A stretch of 64,000 nucleotides of DNA. Origin: Paenibacillus_E sp042676385 (lineage in GTDB: Bacteria > Bacillota > Bacilli > Paenibacillales > NBRC-103111). How positions within the stretch are numbered: position 1 is the first letter of the stretch; each line of letters opens with the position of its first letter. Where the stretch lies: positions 62,001-126,000 of the forward strand of contig NZ_JBHTHA010000052.1 of assembly GCF_042676385.1 (NCBI RefSeq), in the 5' to 3' direction. A model generated the notes under the pieces. That model was not told the DNA's origin. It was given only the letters and a program-made list of their open reading frames with translations, and searched no databases. Below are positions 33,482-40,675 of this stretch, in pieces. The position numbers and the translations under genes were made by a program.

Positions 33482-33769
33482 TTAGGGATTCAATTTCTTA
33501 TGAATACTGAATAAAGCGAAAAATTCCAGAACCATTAAATTTACACAAGACACTCCGTAAAAAGCCATGCCGAACATCATTCGGAACCCCTCTGCACTTA
33601 CCGATTTCCACCATAAAACAGCAGCAACCGTCAAAATCACATTGAAAGCCGTCGATATCCAAAACGAGAATGCCAGTCGATTCGTTCTCCGCATCAACCA
33701 CACGCCCATCATAAAAGGCAGCGCAAAAGCCAACCCCAAGAAAATCCAGTACAGCACATTGTTCGACAC
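33482..33769 (-). CDS. Small three-helix membrane protein, 95 aa
   Basis: A 95-residue hydrophobic protein with three TM helices (about 5-24, 31-52 and 63-87) and a basic C-terminus. It is not recognised. The start is the GTG at 33769 (VSNNVLYWIF), with GGGAGTGACCGG a little upstream; another frame over the same DNA is a shadow. It precedes the VanZ gene by 13 bases, so the two are likely expressed together. Confidence 0.65.
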   Translation of the reverse strand: MSNNVLYWIFLGLAFALPFMMGVWLMRRTNRLAFSFWISTAFNVILTVAAVLWWKSVSAEGFRMMFGMAFYGVSCVNLMVLEFFALFSIHKKLNP

Positions 33770-33915
33770 TTCCGGTCACTCCCAAACGAGAACTTTTTAT
33801 TCTATTAGGTTAGCATGAATGTCTGCTTGAAACAACGTTTGCTAGTGTTTGTAACAGAATCGTCCACAGCAATCGAGCATGAATTTAGCAACATAAATTT
33901 TTATTTGCCCAGGGC

Positions 33916-33944
33916 TTGCTCAATCGGCATTATTCATGTATAAT
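33916..33944 (+). promoter_or_regulatory. Promoter of tRNA-Ala
   Basis: TTGCTC at 33916-33921 and TATAAT at 33939-33944, 17 bases apart, 24 bases before the tRNA. Confidence 0.7.
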
Positions 33945-33967
33945 ACGAAAAGTCGACGTTAATTCGC

Positions 33968-34040
33968 GGGGCCTTAGCTCAGCTGGGAGAGCGCATCGCT
34001 GGCAGCGATGAGGTCAGGGGTTCGATCCCCCTAGGCTCCA
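33968..34040 (+). tRNA. tRNA-Ala (anticodon GGC)
   Basis: A 73-base cloverleaf. The acceptor stem GGGGCCT pairs with AGGCTCC and includes the G3-U70 pair that identifies alanine tRNAs. The D arm is GCTC-AGCTGGGA-GAGC, the anticodon arm CATCG-CTGGCAG-CGATG with anticodon GGC, and the T arm AGGGG-TTCGATC-CCCCT. The discriminator is A and CCA is not encoded. It is a single tRNA gene with its own promoter and terminator. Confidence 0.98.
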
Positions 34041-34087
34041 TAAAAAAGAAGCACTGCAACCTTTAGGTTGTGGTGCTTCTTTTTTAT
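34041..34087 (+). terminator. Rho-independent terminator of tRNA-Ala
   Basis: Stem AAAAAAGAAGCAC.GCAACC / GGTTG.GTGCTTCTTTTTT directly behind the tRNA. Confidence 0.9.
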
Positions 34088-34409
34088 GGCCTAGGGCTGG
34101 AGCGAACCCCTGGTGGGGTTCAGTCCGTGCACAAGGAGCTTAATTGTACCCGGGGCCCCCGCAAAGTAATAGGAGTAAGCTTCAACGCTTGGCTTCACTT
34201 TGTGGGGTAAGAAAACGGAGTCTGAATCTACCGCTAAAAGTCCTCGTCAATACGCTTCGTCAGCCTTTAAATCAAAGATTCGGACATCCCCCTAGGCTCC
34301 ACCAAATTTATCGTGACTTTGGTGCAAATAAGTAAACCAAGGTCAAAGAGCCGGGCTGGACTTATCCTTGTCCGGCTATATGTAATTTCCGCTCCCTAGT
34401 TACGCCTTT
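34088..34409. other. Gene-free stretch with a tRNA-Ala 3'-end copy
   Basis: No supported gene. It contains a small hairpin GAACCCC-TGGT-GGGGTTC near 34099, an imperfect inverted repeat CCCCGCAAAGT / ACTTTGTGGGG (about 34156-34206) and the direct repeat of the tRNA end described separately. Confidence 0.6.
34286..34301 (+). repeat. 16-bp direct repeat of the tRNA-Ala 3' end (att-like)
   Basis: ATCCCCCTAGGCTCCA is identical to 34025-34040, the last 16 bases of the tRNA, and here is followed by CCA. The two copies are 261 bases apart. A duplicated tRNA 3' end is the usual footprint of tyrosine-recombinase integration, but no integrase gene remains between the copies. Confidence 0.55.
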
Positions 34410-34590
34410 CCCGCGCGCCAGCGTATAAAGGCGATCTGCAACGTTGGTTTCCATCGTTGCAGGAGTAGGATCATCATCGTATCGTGGCCGCAACGATGTT
34501 TTACATCGCTGTGCGGGGGAGTTCCCGCGCGCCAGCGAAAGATCAAAAGACTGTCCTCAGTCATCTACGATGACTTTCGGGGACAGACTG
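34410..34590. repeat. Dispersed palindromic repeat, second locus
   Basis: Starts with the tail of one unit (CCCGCGCGCCAGCGTATAAA) and continues with a full unit, GCAACGTTGG-TTT-CCATCGTTGC, CGATG-TTTTA-CATCG and GCGGGGGAGTTCCCGC, and the same end GAAAGATCAAAAGACT. The closing hairpin is better formed here: CTGTCC...AGTCATC-TAC-GATGACT...GGACAG. It is closely similar to 15016-15273, differing at scattered bases. Confidence 0.85.
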
Positions 34591-34831
34591 TTGTATCAAG
34601 GTTTTTCGAATTAGGTATTACTTTAAGCAGGTGTGGTGTTTCTTCCGTCATATTTTTTCGTTTGATCCTAACACTGAGATGCGGTGCACACAATATGTCC
34701 GAAGCCAGCATCGTTTTTCTCGATAAAAAATAATCGCCTTGCTCTTATTCAAAAGGGCAGGGCAATTATTTTGCTTTGGTTCAACGAAGAGGGCTCGTTC
34801 CGCGCAATAGTCGTCACGTTGATCGTAATTT
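34591..34831. other. Intergenic stretch, no gene seen
   Basis: No convincing coding frame or ribosome site. A weak inverted repeat around AATAATCGCCTTGCTC / AGGGCAGGGCAATTATTTT (about 34727-34773) may terminate the leftward HxlR gene. Confidence 0.45.
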
Positions 34832-35236
34832 TCAATTTGCTGAGGACTGAGTCTCCTTACTGTAAGTTAGATCAGAATTTGCTCTTGCCGCCTCGACATG
34901 CAAGTAATTTTCCCTTCCCCACTGTCTTAGCTCTCTCATCGGCTGAAGTAAACTTTCCCCCAAAGGGGTGAGTGAATATTCGACGGCTGGGGGCACGGTT
35001 GGTGTAATATGGCGCTTAACCAGTCCATTCCATTCCAGCTTTCGCACCGTTTGAGTGAGCATTTTTTTGGAAATGCCCTCGATTCTTCTTTCCATTTCTC
35101 CGTATCGAATGCTTCCGTTTTCCAATGCATAAATGACGAGTGCCGTCCATTTATTGGAAATAATTTCAAGAACTTTGCTATAGCCGCACACCGCCAACGA
35201 GATGTCGGGTTGTTTTGTTTTGGCTGAAGATGTCAA
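34832..35236 (-). CDS. HxlR-type winged-helix regulator
   Basis: A 134-residue HxlR-family transcription factor: CGYSKVLEIISNKWTALVIY with the family Cys, GISKKMLTQTVRKLEWNGLV as recognition region and EYSLTPLGESLLQPM as wing end. The start is TTG at 35236, 8 bases after AAAGGAGG; the ATG at 35275 lies upstream of that site and is rejected. A palindrome ACTTACATAAGT at about 35288-35299 in the divergent region is a candidate operator. It is divergent from the lactonase pseudogene and may have controlled it. Confidence 0.9.
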   Translation of the reverse strand: MTSSAKTKQPDISLAVCGYSKVLEIISNKWTALVIYALENGSIRYGEMERRIEGISKKMLTQTVRKLEWNGLVKRHITPTVPPAVEYSLTPLGESLLQPMRELRQWGRENYLHVEAARANSDLTYSKETQSSAN

Positions 35237-35530
35237 ATGATCTCCCTCCTTTGCACTTCGAAGTTCCCAGGACACCTTAAAGTGCCTACTTACATAAGTT
35301 TAGTTTATTTATTATTGTATGTCTATACCACCGGTGGAGCAACAATGGATATTCACTTTGCGATTATGATCCTTCACAATGCCAAGAGTGGATTCTTATT
35401 TTTTGTTTCGCCCGTGCACTCACAAGAAACGGAGTGAAGGCTATGCACGCCAACAACGCCTCATAAGCCGGCAAAGTTGAACATGAACAGCAATCAGACA
35501 AAAACTATAATTTCATGGGAGGAAATGAAC

Positions 35531-36372
35531 ATGCCGAATATTATTAAAGCCCGCCCTAAGCTCTATGTAATGGATAACGGTCGTATGAGTATGGATAAAA
35601 ACTGGATGATCGCCATGCATAATCCCGCTACGGTCAGTAATCCTAATGCACCGACACAGTTCGTGGAATTTCCGATTTATACGGTATTGATCGATCATGC
35701 GGAAGGAAAAATTTTGTTCGATACGGCTTGCAACCCGAACTCGATGGGCGTCGAAGGGCGATGGGCCGAATCCACCCAGCAGGCGTTCCCTTGGGTGGCG
35801 AGCGAGGAATGTTACCTGCATAACCGGTTGGATCAGCTCCATGTTAGACCTGAGGAAATCAAGTACGTCGTTGCCTCTCATTTGCATCTGGACCATGCCG
35901 GGTGCCTGGAGATGTTCACGAATGCTACGATTATCGTCCATGAAGATGAGCTGAACGGCACGCTGCAAAGCTATGCACGCAACGATAAAGAAGGAGCCTA
36001 CGTTTGGGCGGACATTGATGCTTGGATCAAAAACCACTTGCAGTGGCAGACCGTCAAACGCAATGAAGACAACTGGCTGAAGGCATCAAGATTATTAACT
36101 TTGGCAGCGGCCATGCTTGGGGCATGTTAGGCTTGCACATTGAAATGCCGGAAGCAGGCGGGATCATCCTTGCTTCCGATACCATCTATACGGCTGAGAG
36201 TTATGGTCCACCCGTCAAGCCGCCGGGCATTATATACGATTCAATCGGCTACCGGAACGCGATTGAGAAAATCCGCACGCTCGCTGCCCGAACGAATTCC
36301 CAAGTGTGGTTCGGGCATGATGCGAATCAATTCAAACAATTCCGCAAATCAACGGAAGGATACTACGAATAA
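35531..36372 (+). pseudogene. N-acyl homoserine lactonase-like metallo-hydrolase, frameshifted
   Basis: A metallo-beta-lactamase-fold protein of the AiiA-like lactonase family, broken by a frameshift near 36078-36083. The first part (about 184 residues from 35531) has the metal motif SHLHLDHAG. After the shift the next frame gives GIKIINFGSGHAWGMLGLHI with the second-half His, then ASDTIYT with the bridging Asp and WFGHDANQF with the last His. Adding one base in CTGAAGGCATC restores the whole protein of about 280 residues. All metal ligands survive, so the lesion is recent, or is a sequencing error or a programmed shift. GGGAGGAA lies 8 bases before ATG 35531. Confidence 0.85.
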
Positions 36373-36387
36373 GTAGGTCGTAAGAAA

Positions 36388-36423
36388 GAATCCGCAACCA
36401 TCATGGTTTGCGGATTTTTTTGT
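36388..36423. terminator. Rho-independent terminator
   Basis: Stem AATCCGCAA.CC / GG.TTGCGGATT with T run, between the lactonase remnant and the convergent aldolase gene. Confidence 0.85.
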
Positions 36424-36460
36424 TAAGGAGCCACAGGGAGAGAACCCCGGCAGGAACCTT

Positions 36461-37348
36461 TTATATAATGGAAGCTTCATAAATGTTCTGAATGGATTTG
36501 GCCAGCATCGCGTTGAATTCATCGTCGGTTTGTCCATCGGTTAGTCCCTCTGATAAGGCACGTGAGAAACTGGCGATCAGTCCGTGATTATGCGCCAGCT
36601 TTTCGTTGGCTTCCGCTTGCGTGTAACCGCCTGACAAAGCCACAATCCGTACAACATGCGGATCCTCCATTAATTCACTGTAGAAATTTTCTTCCGTCGG
36701 TATGGAAAGTTTAAGCATGATCTTTACGTCTTTGCTCAGGTTGGATAATTGAGCGAAAATTTCGTCCTTTAGCAGTTTTTCCGATGTTGCCTTATCCGCG
36801 CTGTAGATGTCAACTTCCGGTTCAATAATCGGAACCAGTCCCATCTCTACGATTTGGTTACCGATCGCAAACTGTTGCTCAACGACTTTTTTAATTCCGG
36901 CAGGATTGGCTTCCTTAATCAGCGAGCGCATTTTCGTCCCGAAGATGTTTCGCTCAGCCGCCCGCTTCAGAAGGTCGTTTAAGCCGGGGATCGGCTTCAT
37001 TAGCTGAACCCCGCCTTCAAGATCGGCGAGTCCTTGATCGACTTTCAGAAAAGGCACGATGCCTTTCTTCTCCCAGAGATAATCGGCGGTAAATTGCCCG
37101 TCAATGAATCGATCCATTGTGTTCTCAAATAAGATCGCCCCCAAAATGTACCGAGAATCAAAGGCGGAACTTTTTATAATACGCGTTCTCATCTCGTGAA
37201 CCAATTCATACATCTCTTCTTCATTGGAATATCTGTTTTCTTTAATGCCGTATTGCAGCAGAGCTTTAGGCGTACTTCCGCCACTTTGGTCTAACGCTGC
37301 TATAAAGCCCTTTCCCGTATGGATTCGATCCAATTGCTTTGTATTCAT
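36461..37348 (-). CDS. fda: Fructose-bisphosphate aldolase, class I
   Basis: A 295-residue class I (Schiff-base) fructose-1,6-bisphosphate aldolase of the staphylococcal type, acting in glycolysis and gluconeogenesis. The start GKGFIAALDQSGGSTPKAL is diagnostic; the Schiff-base Lys is in IMLKLSIP (about residue 212) and the Glu pair in PIIEPEVDI. LSGGYTQAEAN is the phosphate-binding end. The length fits. GGGAAGGAG precedes ATG 37348. It is monocistronic; class II aldolase, usual in this group, would be elsewhere. Confidence 0.95.
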   Translation of the reverse strand: MNTKQLDRIHTGKGFIAALDQSGGSTPKALLQYGIKENRYSNEEEMYELVHEMRTRIIKSSAFDSRYILGAILFENTMDRFIDGQFTADYLWEKKGIVPFLKVDQGLADLEGGVQLMKPIPGLNDLLKRAAERNIFGTKMRSLIKEANPAGIKKVVEQQFAIGNQIVEMGLVPIIEPEVDIYSADKATSEKLLKDEIFAQLSNLSKDVKIMLKLSIPTEENFYSELMEDPHVVRIVALSGGYTQAEANEKLAHNHGLIASFSRALSEGLTDGQTDDEFNAMLAKSIQNIYEASII

Positions 37349-37572
37349 GAATGTTTCTCCTTCCCTCTCGTGGAATGATTGGACTCTCGAATCCTTTTAT
37401 TATAGCACTTTTAAACCGTAATAAATCCATTAGCCCCAAATTTTGCAAACATTTTGCGTACCCTATTGAGTAAACATTATTCGTCTAATTGTTGCATTTT
37501 TGTGTATTTTCAGACAGAAACCAACAAAGAATCCTGTTAAGCTTGATTTATCATATAAAAGGTGGGGTTATT

Positions 37573-37662
37573 ATGGTCCAAGTGATATGGGTACTTATTG
37601 TGATCCTTTTCTTGTTGGGCGCTTCCATTCATGACGGCCATAATGATCCACACGACAGTTAA
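37573..37662 (+). CDS. Single-TM micro-protein, 29 aa
   Basis: A 29-residue frame, MVQVIWVLIVILFLLGASIH..., starts 6-7 bases after GGTGGGG. It is a single hydrophobic helix (4-19) followed by a polar His/Asp tail DGHNDPHD. The layout recalls small sporulation proteins such as the YjcZ type, but it is too short for assignment. It begins a run of five small genes on the plus strand up to 39005. Confidence 0.55.
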   Translation: MVQVIWVLIVILFLLGASIHDGHNDPHDS

Positions 37663-37794
37663 GCTTATAACAAAACGAAGAAACCGCGCTATCTCCGTCT
37701 ACAGTGATTGACGAGCATCCTCCTTATACTTTTGAATAAATCAACTAAAAATGTTCCAACATAAGCTTGTAATTCTTGTAAAGGAGTGACCGAG

Positions 37795-37944
37795 CTGGAA
37801 CAACCCGAAAAGCATGAGCCAACAATCGCACCAGGTATGAATATGCATGATCCACTTGAAGAGAAAGCGACCGAAGAGGAAATTGAGAAAGGTGACTCTA
37901 CTACAGTAACTCGCCTTTACTTGGATCGAACATCCGAGGATTAG
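37795..37944 (+). CDS. Small acidic protein, about 49 aa, possible CTG start
   Basis: A small acidic protein with an open frame ending EEIEKGDSTTVTRLYLDRTSED. AAAGGAG lies at 37780-37786. With that site, the only well-spaced initiator (8 bases) is CTG at 37795; GTG at 37786 overlaps the site and would give 52 residues; the first ATG (37837) gives only 35. Composition (Glu, Asp, Thr) suggests a soluble protein. A terminator follows at 37982. The function is unknown. Confidence 0.55.
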   Translation: MEQPEKHEPTIAPGMNMHDPLEEKATEEEIEKGDSTTVTRLYLDRTSED

Positions 37945-37981
37945 GAATGTAATCTCGTTTCCTTCTCCGAAATGTATCTTG

Positions 37982-38011
37982 TAAGAAGAGGGAAAACCTC
38001 TTCTTTTTTTC
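37982..38011 (+). terminator. Rho-independent terminator
   Basis: Stem AAGAAGAGG-GAAAA-CCTCTTCTT followed by TTTTT. Confidence 0.85.
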
Positions 38012-38138
38012 ATTTATTCCTCTGGTGCGACGATCGAAACGGCTTGTTGGACACTAAGCCCAATTCAGTAAAGGCAAGCATCCATCTCCTTTTTAGATGC
38101 ATAGGTTGTTGTATCATTTCGTTGGAGGCGATTATTCA

Positions 38139-38342
38139 ATGAGTTATTCCCCACAAACACATTATTATCATCCACACCATCCTCATCCTCACCACATGCA
38201 CCCGCATTATCACCATATGCACCCGTATCATCCCCATTATCATATGCATATGCATCATCCGCATCACCATCATCCGATAGCCATTTATCCGGTTCCATAT
38301 CCGCACCCGCATCACTATCCAACTACGTATCAAGGAAGGTAA
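38139..38342 (+). CDS. Histidine-rich protein, 67 aa
   Basis: A 67-residue protein made almost only of His, Pro, Tyr and Met: about 25 histidines, in patterns such as HPHHPHPHHMHPHYHHMH and HMHHPHHHHP, ending YPHPHHYPTTYQGR. ATG 38139 follows TTGGAGG at 10 bases. Similar His/Tyr-rich proteins occur in spore coats of Bacillales, and such sequences bind Ni, Zn or Cu. Which applies here is unknown. It has no cysteine, signal peptide or TM helix. Confidence 0.72.
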   Translation: MSYSPQTHYYHPHHPHPHHMHPHYHHMHPYHPHYHMHMHHPHHHHPIAIYPVPYPHPHHYPTTYQGR

Positions 38343-38527
38343 GGTGGACAGTTACAAACAGGTCTCTGACATGGTGAATATCAAGGATAACAACCACCTA
38401 TGCTGCACTGCTCTACCTAACCCCCGCTCATAAACAGGACTCAAATTGTTCAATTGTGCTGAATAATCCTCCTCGATTGGCAAATACTATAGGTCGTTAT
38501 AATTTCAAAATCTGGAGGAGCTGTACA

Positions 38528-38698
38528 ATGAAACACATCGTTAGAGATCATGTGGCAAGTGAAGCGGGTATATCAGAATTTCAAGCTGAGAAGGCCGTTG
38601 AGGCTGTAGTAGATTATTTCAAAACCAGACTTTCAGTTGATGTTAACAACGAAATACAAGGTGTCTTAAATGGCGTAGATCGCCATGAAAATGACTAA
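38528..38698 (+). CDS. Small hypothetical protein, 56 aa
   Basis: A 56-residue protein beginning MKHIVRDHVASEAGISEFQA, with two predicted helices and the ending EIQGVLNGVDRHEND. The helix-turn pattern (EAGISEFQAEKAVEAVVDYF) resembles the N-terminal part of HU-like or DUF2267-like folds, but it is too short to assign. TCTGGAGGAG lies 7 bases before ATG 38528, and a terminator follows directly. Confidence 0.68.
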   Translation: MKHIVRDHVASEAGISEFQAEKAVEAVVDYFKTRLSVDVNNEIQGVLNGVDRHEND

Positions 38699-38728
38699 CT
38701 CCCGTTAAAGGGAGTTTTTCTTTTTTTC
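38697..38728 (+). terminator. Rho-independent terminator
   Basis: Stem AACTCCC-GTTAA-AGGGAGTT followed by TTTCTTTTTTT. Confidence 0.88.
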
Positions 38729-38813
38729 ATAGCTTGGCCAGGGATTTGCTCATAAACTTACCGGAACTGCATATAATGTATGGCTTGAATCCCCCATTGT
38801 GAGGTGTTGCCAG

Positions 38814-39005
38814 GTGTTCCGAATTTACGTCATTGACAGTGACGAAAGAACGATTGAGCTATCTTTCAAAGATTCGAAGGAATTATATAGATTTGCAGAC
38901 GTTTTTATTGATCATGGCTACAAAGTACTCATCGAAAAAGATAATCAACATGAAGCTTTCCAGATGGAGAGGCATACCACGGAGGATTCGCTAATAAACG
39001 AATGA
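38814..39005 (+). CDS. Small hypothetical protein, 63 aa
   Basis: A 63-residue protein, (M)FRIYVIDSDERTIELSFK..., likely alpha/beta. The start is GTG at 38814, 7 bases after GAGGTG; the GTG at 38799 overlaps that region. The body has LYRFADVFIDHGYKVLIEK. It is not recognised. It is the last of the small-gene run and is followed by a terminator shared with the convergent EamA gene. Confidence 0.6.
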   Translation: MFRIYVIDSDERTIELSFKDSKELYRFADVFIDHGYKVLIEKDNQHEAFQMERHTTEDSLINE

Positions 39006-39029
39006 ATTTTATCCGTTTTGTAAATAAAT

Positions 39030-39081
39030 GAAAAAATCCCTGTCTTGTTGTTGCATTACTGCAGCAAAACAGGGATTTTTT
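39030..39081. terminator. Bidirectional terminator
   Basis: Stem AAAAAATCCCTGT / ACAGGGATTTTTT with an inner TTGTTGTTGC...GCAGCAAA hairpin, between convergent genes. Confidence 0.85.
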
Positions 39082-39089
39082 GCAGACAA

Positions 39090-40079
39090 TTATGAACTTT
39101 TCAGACTAGCGGTTGCCGAATCGTCTCCCTTGCCGCGGCTCATCAACCATAAGGTGAACCAGATAAGGAGAAATCCGAGCAGTTGTCCAAGTGTCAAAGG
39201 CTGGTGGAATACAATCCAATTAATCAGCACACCGACTGCAGGGAAAGCAAGTTCAGCCAACGTAGCAAAAAAAGCTTTCGTCGATGATAAACCTTTATAA
39301 TAGAGCAGCATGCTCAGCAACCCTGGAAAAAACGCCTGAAACAGCAGATTCACGGCCAACAACGCAAGCCCGCCGGATGTGCCTTTCAGTTGCCAAGCGT
39401 CACCACTGGCCAAAAGAACAATGGTCAATAGGGGGATCGCCAGCAAAAATCGCAGCGAAGTGACGACTGGGAAATCCAATTTCTTCTGGAGCAGAAATTT
39501 CCCCATGACCGTAGATCCTCCCCACAAGCTTGCTGCGAGAATCGAGAACAAACAGCTCAGTGTCCCCAAATTCTTGAAACCAAGGGCAGGTGATGCAAAA
39601 CCGAATGTCAACAAATACGTACCTAACAGAGCTGCAAGGATATAGAGAAAAAACTTGGAAGGCAAAGCCTCTTTAAGCATCAATCTAGCTAAAATAATTG
39701 CGAATAAGGGCTGCAGCTTTTGAAGCAATAGGATTGCATTCGCACTGCCATGGGCAAAAGCGGAAGTAAATAAGATGGTTGCAATGGCAGAGCCGCCCCA
39801 CGAGATGAAGAGCAGAGCCCCGATGACGGCTAACGTTAGCTTGCCGGTTAAGGTTCGGCGGTGTTTAATCAATACAGGCAGAGCATAACAAGCTAGTAAC
39901 AGATGCTCAATGAAGACGATCTGAGCGGATGTGAAGCTTTTAAGCAACAGGATTCGGAATAACGGATCCAGTCCCCATAACGTAGCTCCAAGCGCAATAT
40001 ACCAGATTCCGTTCATTCCCGCGATTCGCGATGATTTCATTGCCAAACTCTTGCTTTTAAAATTTACTGCATTATCCAA
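39090..40079 (-). CDS. EamA/DMT family transporter under FMN riboswitch control
   Basis: A 329-residue, ten-helix transporter of the drug/metabolite superfamily with two EamA halves. Helix landmarks include WYIALGATLWGLDPLFR, SAQIVFIEHLLLACYALPV and WGGSTVMGKFLLQKKLDF at the start of the second half. The start is TTG at 40079, 8 bases after TTGGAGG; the upstream ATG at 40163 lies inside the riboswitch terminator and is rejected. An FMN riboswitch (40221-40366) and its terminator (40145-40178) precede it. Flavin-regulated DMT proteins (ImpX/RibN types) are known or proposed riboflavin importers, so that is the best guess here. Confidence 0.85.
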   Translation of the reverse strand: MDNAVNFKSKSLAMKSSRIAGMNGIWYIALGATLWGLDPLFRILLLKSFTSAQIVFIEHLLLACYALPVLIKHRRTLTGKLTLAVIGALLFISWGGSAIATILFTSAFAHGSANAILLLQKLQPLFAIILARLMLKEALPSKFFLYILAALLGTYLLTFGFASPALGFKNLGTLSCLFSILAASLWGGSTVMGKFLLQKKLDFPVVTSLRFLLAIPLLTIVLLASGDAWQLKGTSGGLALLAVNLLFQAFFPGLLSMLLYYKGLSSTKAFFATLAELAFPAVGVLINWIVFHQPLTLGQLLGFLLIWFTLWLMSRGKGDDSATASLKSS

Positions 40080-40144
40080 TTCAAAAACCTCCAATGTGTT
40101 TTGCTTTTGCAAAACAAGTTTTGAATTGAACCTTCTGAAAGAAA

Positions 40145-40178
40145 CAATGCCCCCGCTAGACATTCAACGGGGGCATTG
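40145..40178 (-). terminator. Riboswitch expression-platform terminator
   Basis: Perfect 11-bp stem CAATGCCCCCG / CGGGGGCATTG, followed on the minus strand by TTTCTTTC. It lies between the FMN aptamer and the transporter start, with a second perfect hairpin GTTAAAAAT-GTT-ATTTTTAAC at 40191-40211. Confidence 0.8.
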
Positions 40179-40220
40179 ACAAACAGACCTGTTAAAAATG
40201 TTATTTTTAACAAGCTGCTC

Positions 40221-40366
40221 TTCACCTTCTCCCATCCGGACTATAACCGTCGGCCTTGGAGTTTCACCAAGTCAGTCCCAGCCTTGTGAGCCGGGAGTCG
40301 CGGGCTTGAGATACACGTAAGTATCTTCACCGCCGGTAGGGAATTACACCCTGCCCCGAAGATTCA
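40221..40366 (-). promoter_or_regulatory. FMN riboswitch (RFN element)
   Basis: Read on the minus strand the element begins TCTTCGGGGCAGGGTG, then AATTCCCTACCGGCGGT, AGCCCGCGA, TTGGTGAAACTCCAAGGCC, GACGGTTATAGTCCGGATGG and GAGAAG. These are the conserved blocks of the six-helix FMN aptamer in correct order. FMN binding should favour the terminator at 40145-40178 and shut off the EamA gene. Confidence 0.95.
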
Positions 40367-40379
40367 ATTATGAAATTGT

Positions 40380-40619
40380 GTTGTAAACACTTACTTTATA
40401 CAAGTAACGTTAAAATAGATATTAGCACCATAAATTGAAAAATGCAAGGATTTTTCATAGAGGCTCTTGAGCATGCTATGGAAAGATGGTTATCATCGTA
40501 ACACACATGTGGGGATGTTGTCGCTAACGATATTTTTCATCTTTACAGATGAGTTGATGGAGGATTGACGGGTTTTCGCACCGTGCATGGCCTTGTGCCT
40601 TGTATATGTAGAACAAAAC
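40380..40619. other. Intergenic stretch, no gene seen
   Basis: Upstream region of the riboswitch, expected to hold its leftward promoter, and the tail of the nrdR transcript. No coding frame with a ribosome binding site was seen. Confidence 0.5.
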
Positions 40620-40665
40620 TAAAAAGCCGTCTTTCTCGTTGCCATGACGAGCAAGACGGCTTTTA
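40620..40665 (-). terminator. Rho-independent terminator of nrdR
   Basis: Stem AAAAGCCGTCTT.CTCGT / ACGAGC.AAGACGGCTTTT with T run. Confidence 0.88.
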
Positions 40666-40675
40666 TTGCGACGAT

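Noticed and set aside
33498..33785. 95-residue cysteine-rich frame overlapping the small membrane protein
   Set aside because: The other frame gives a clean three-helix protein in tight operon spacing with the VanZ gene.
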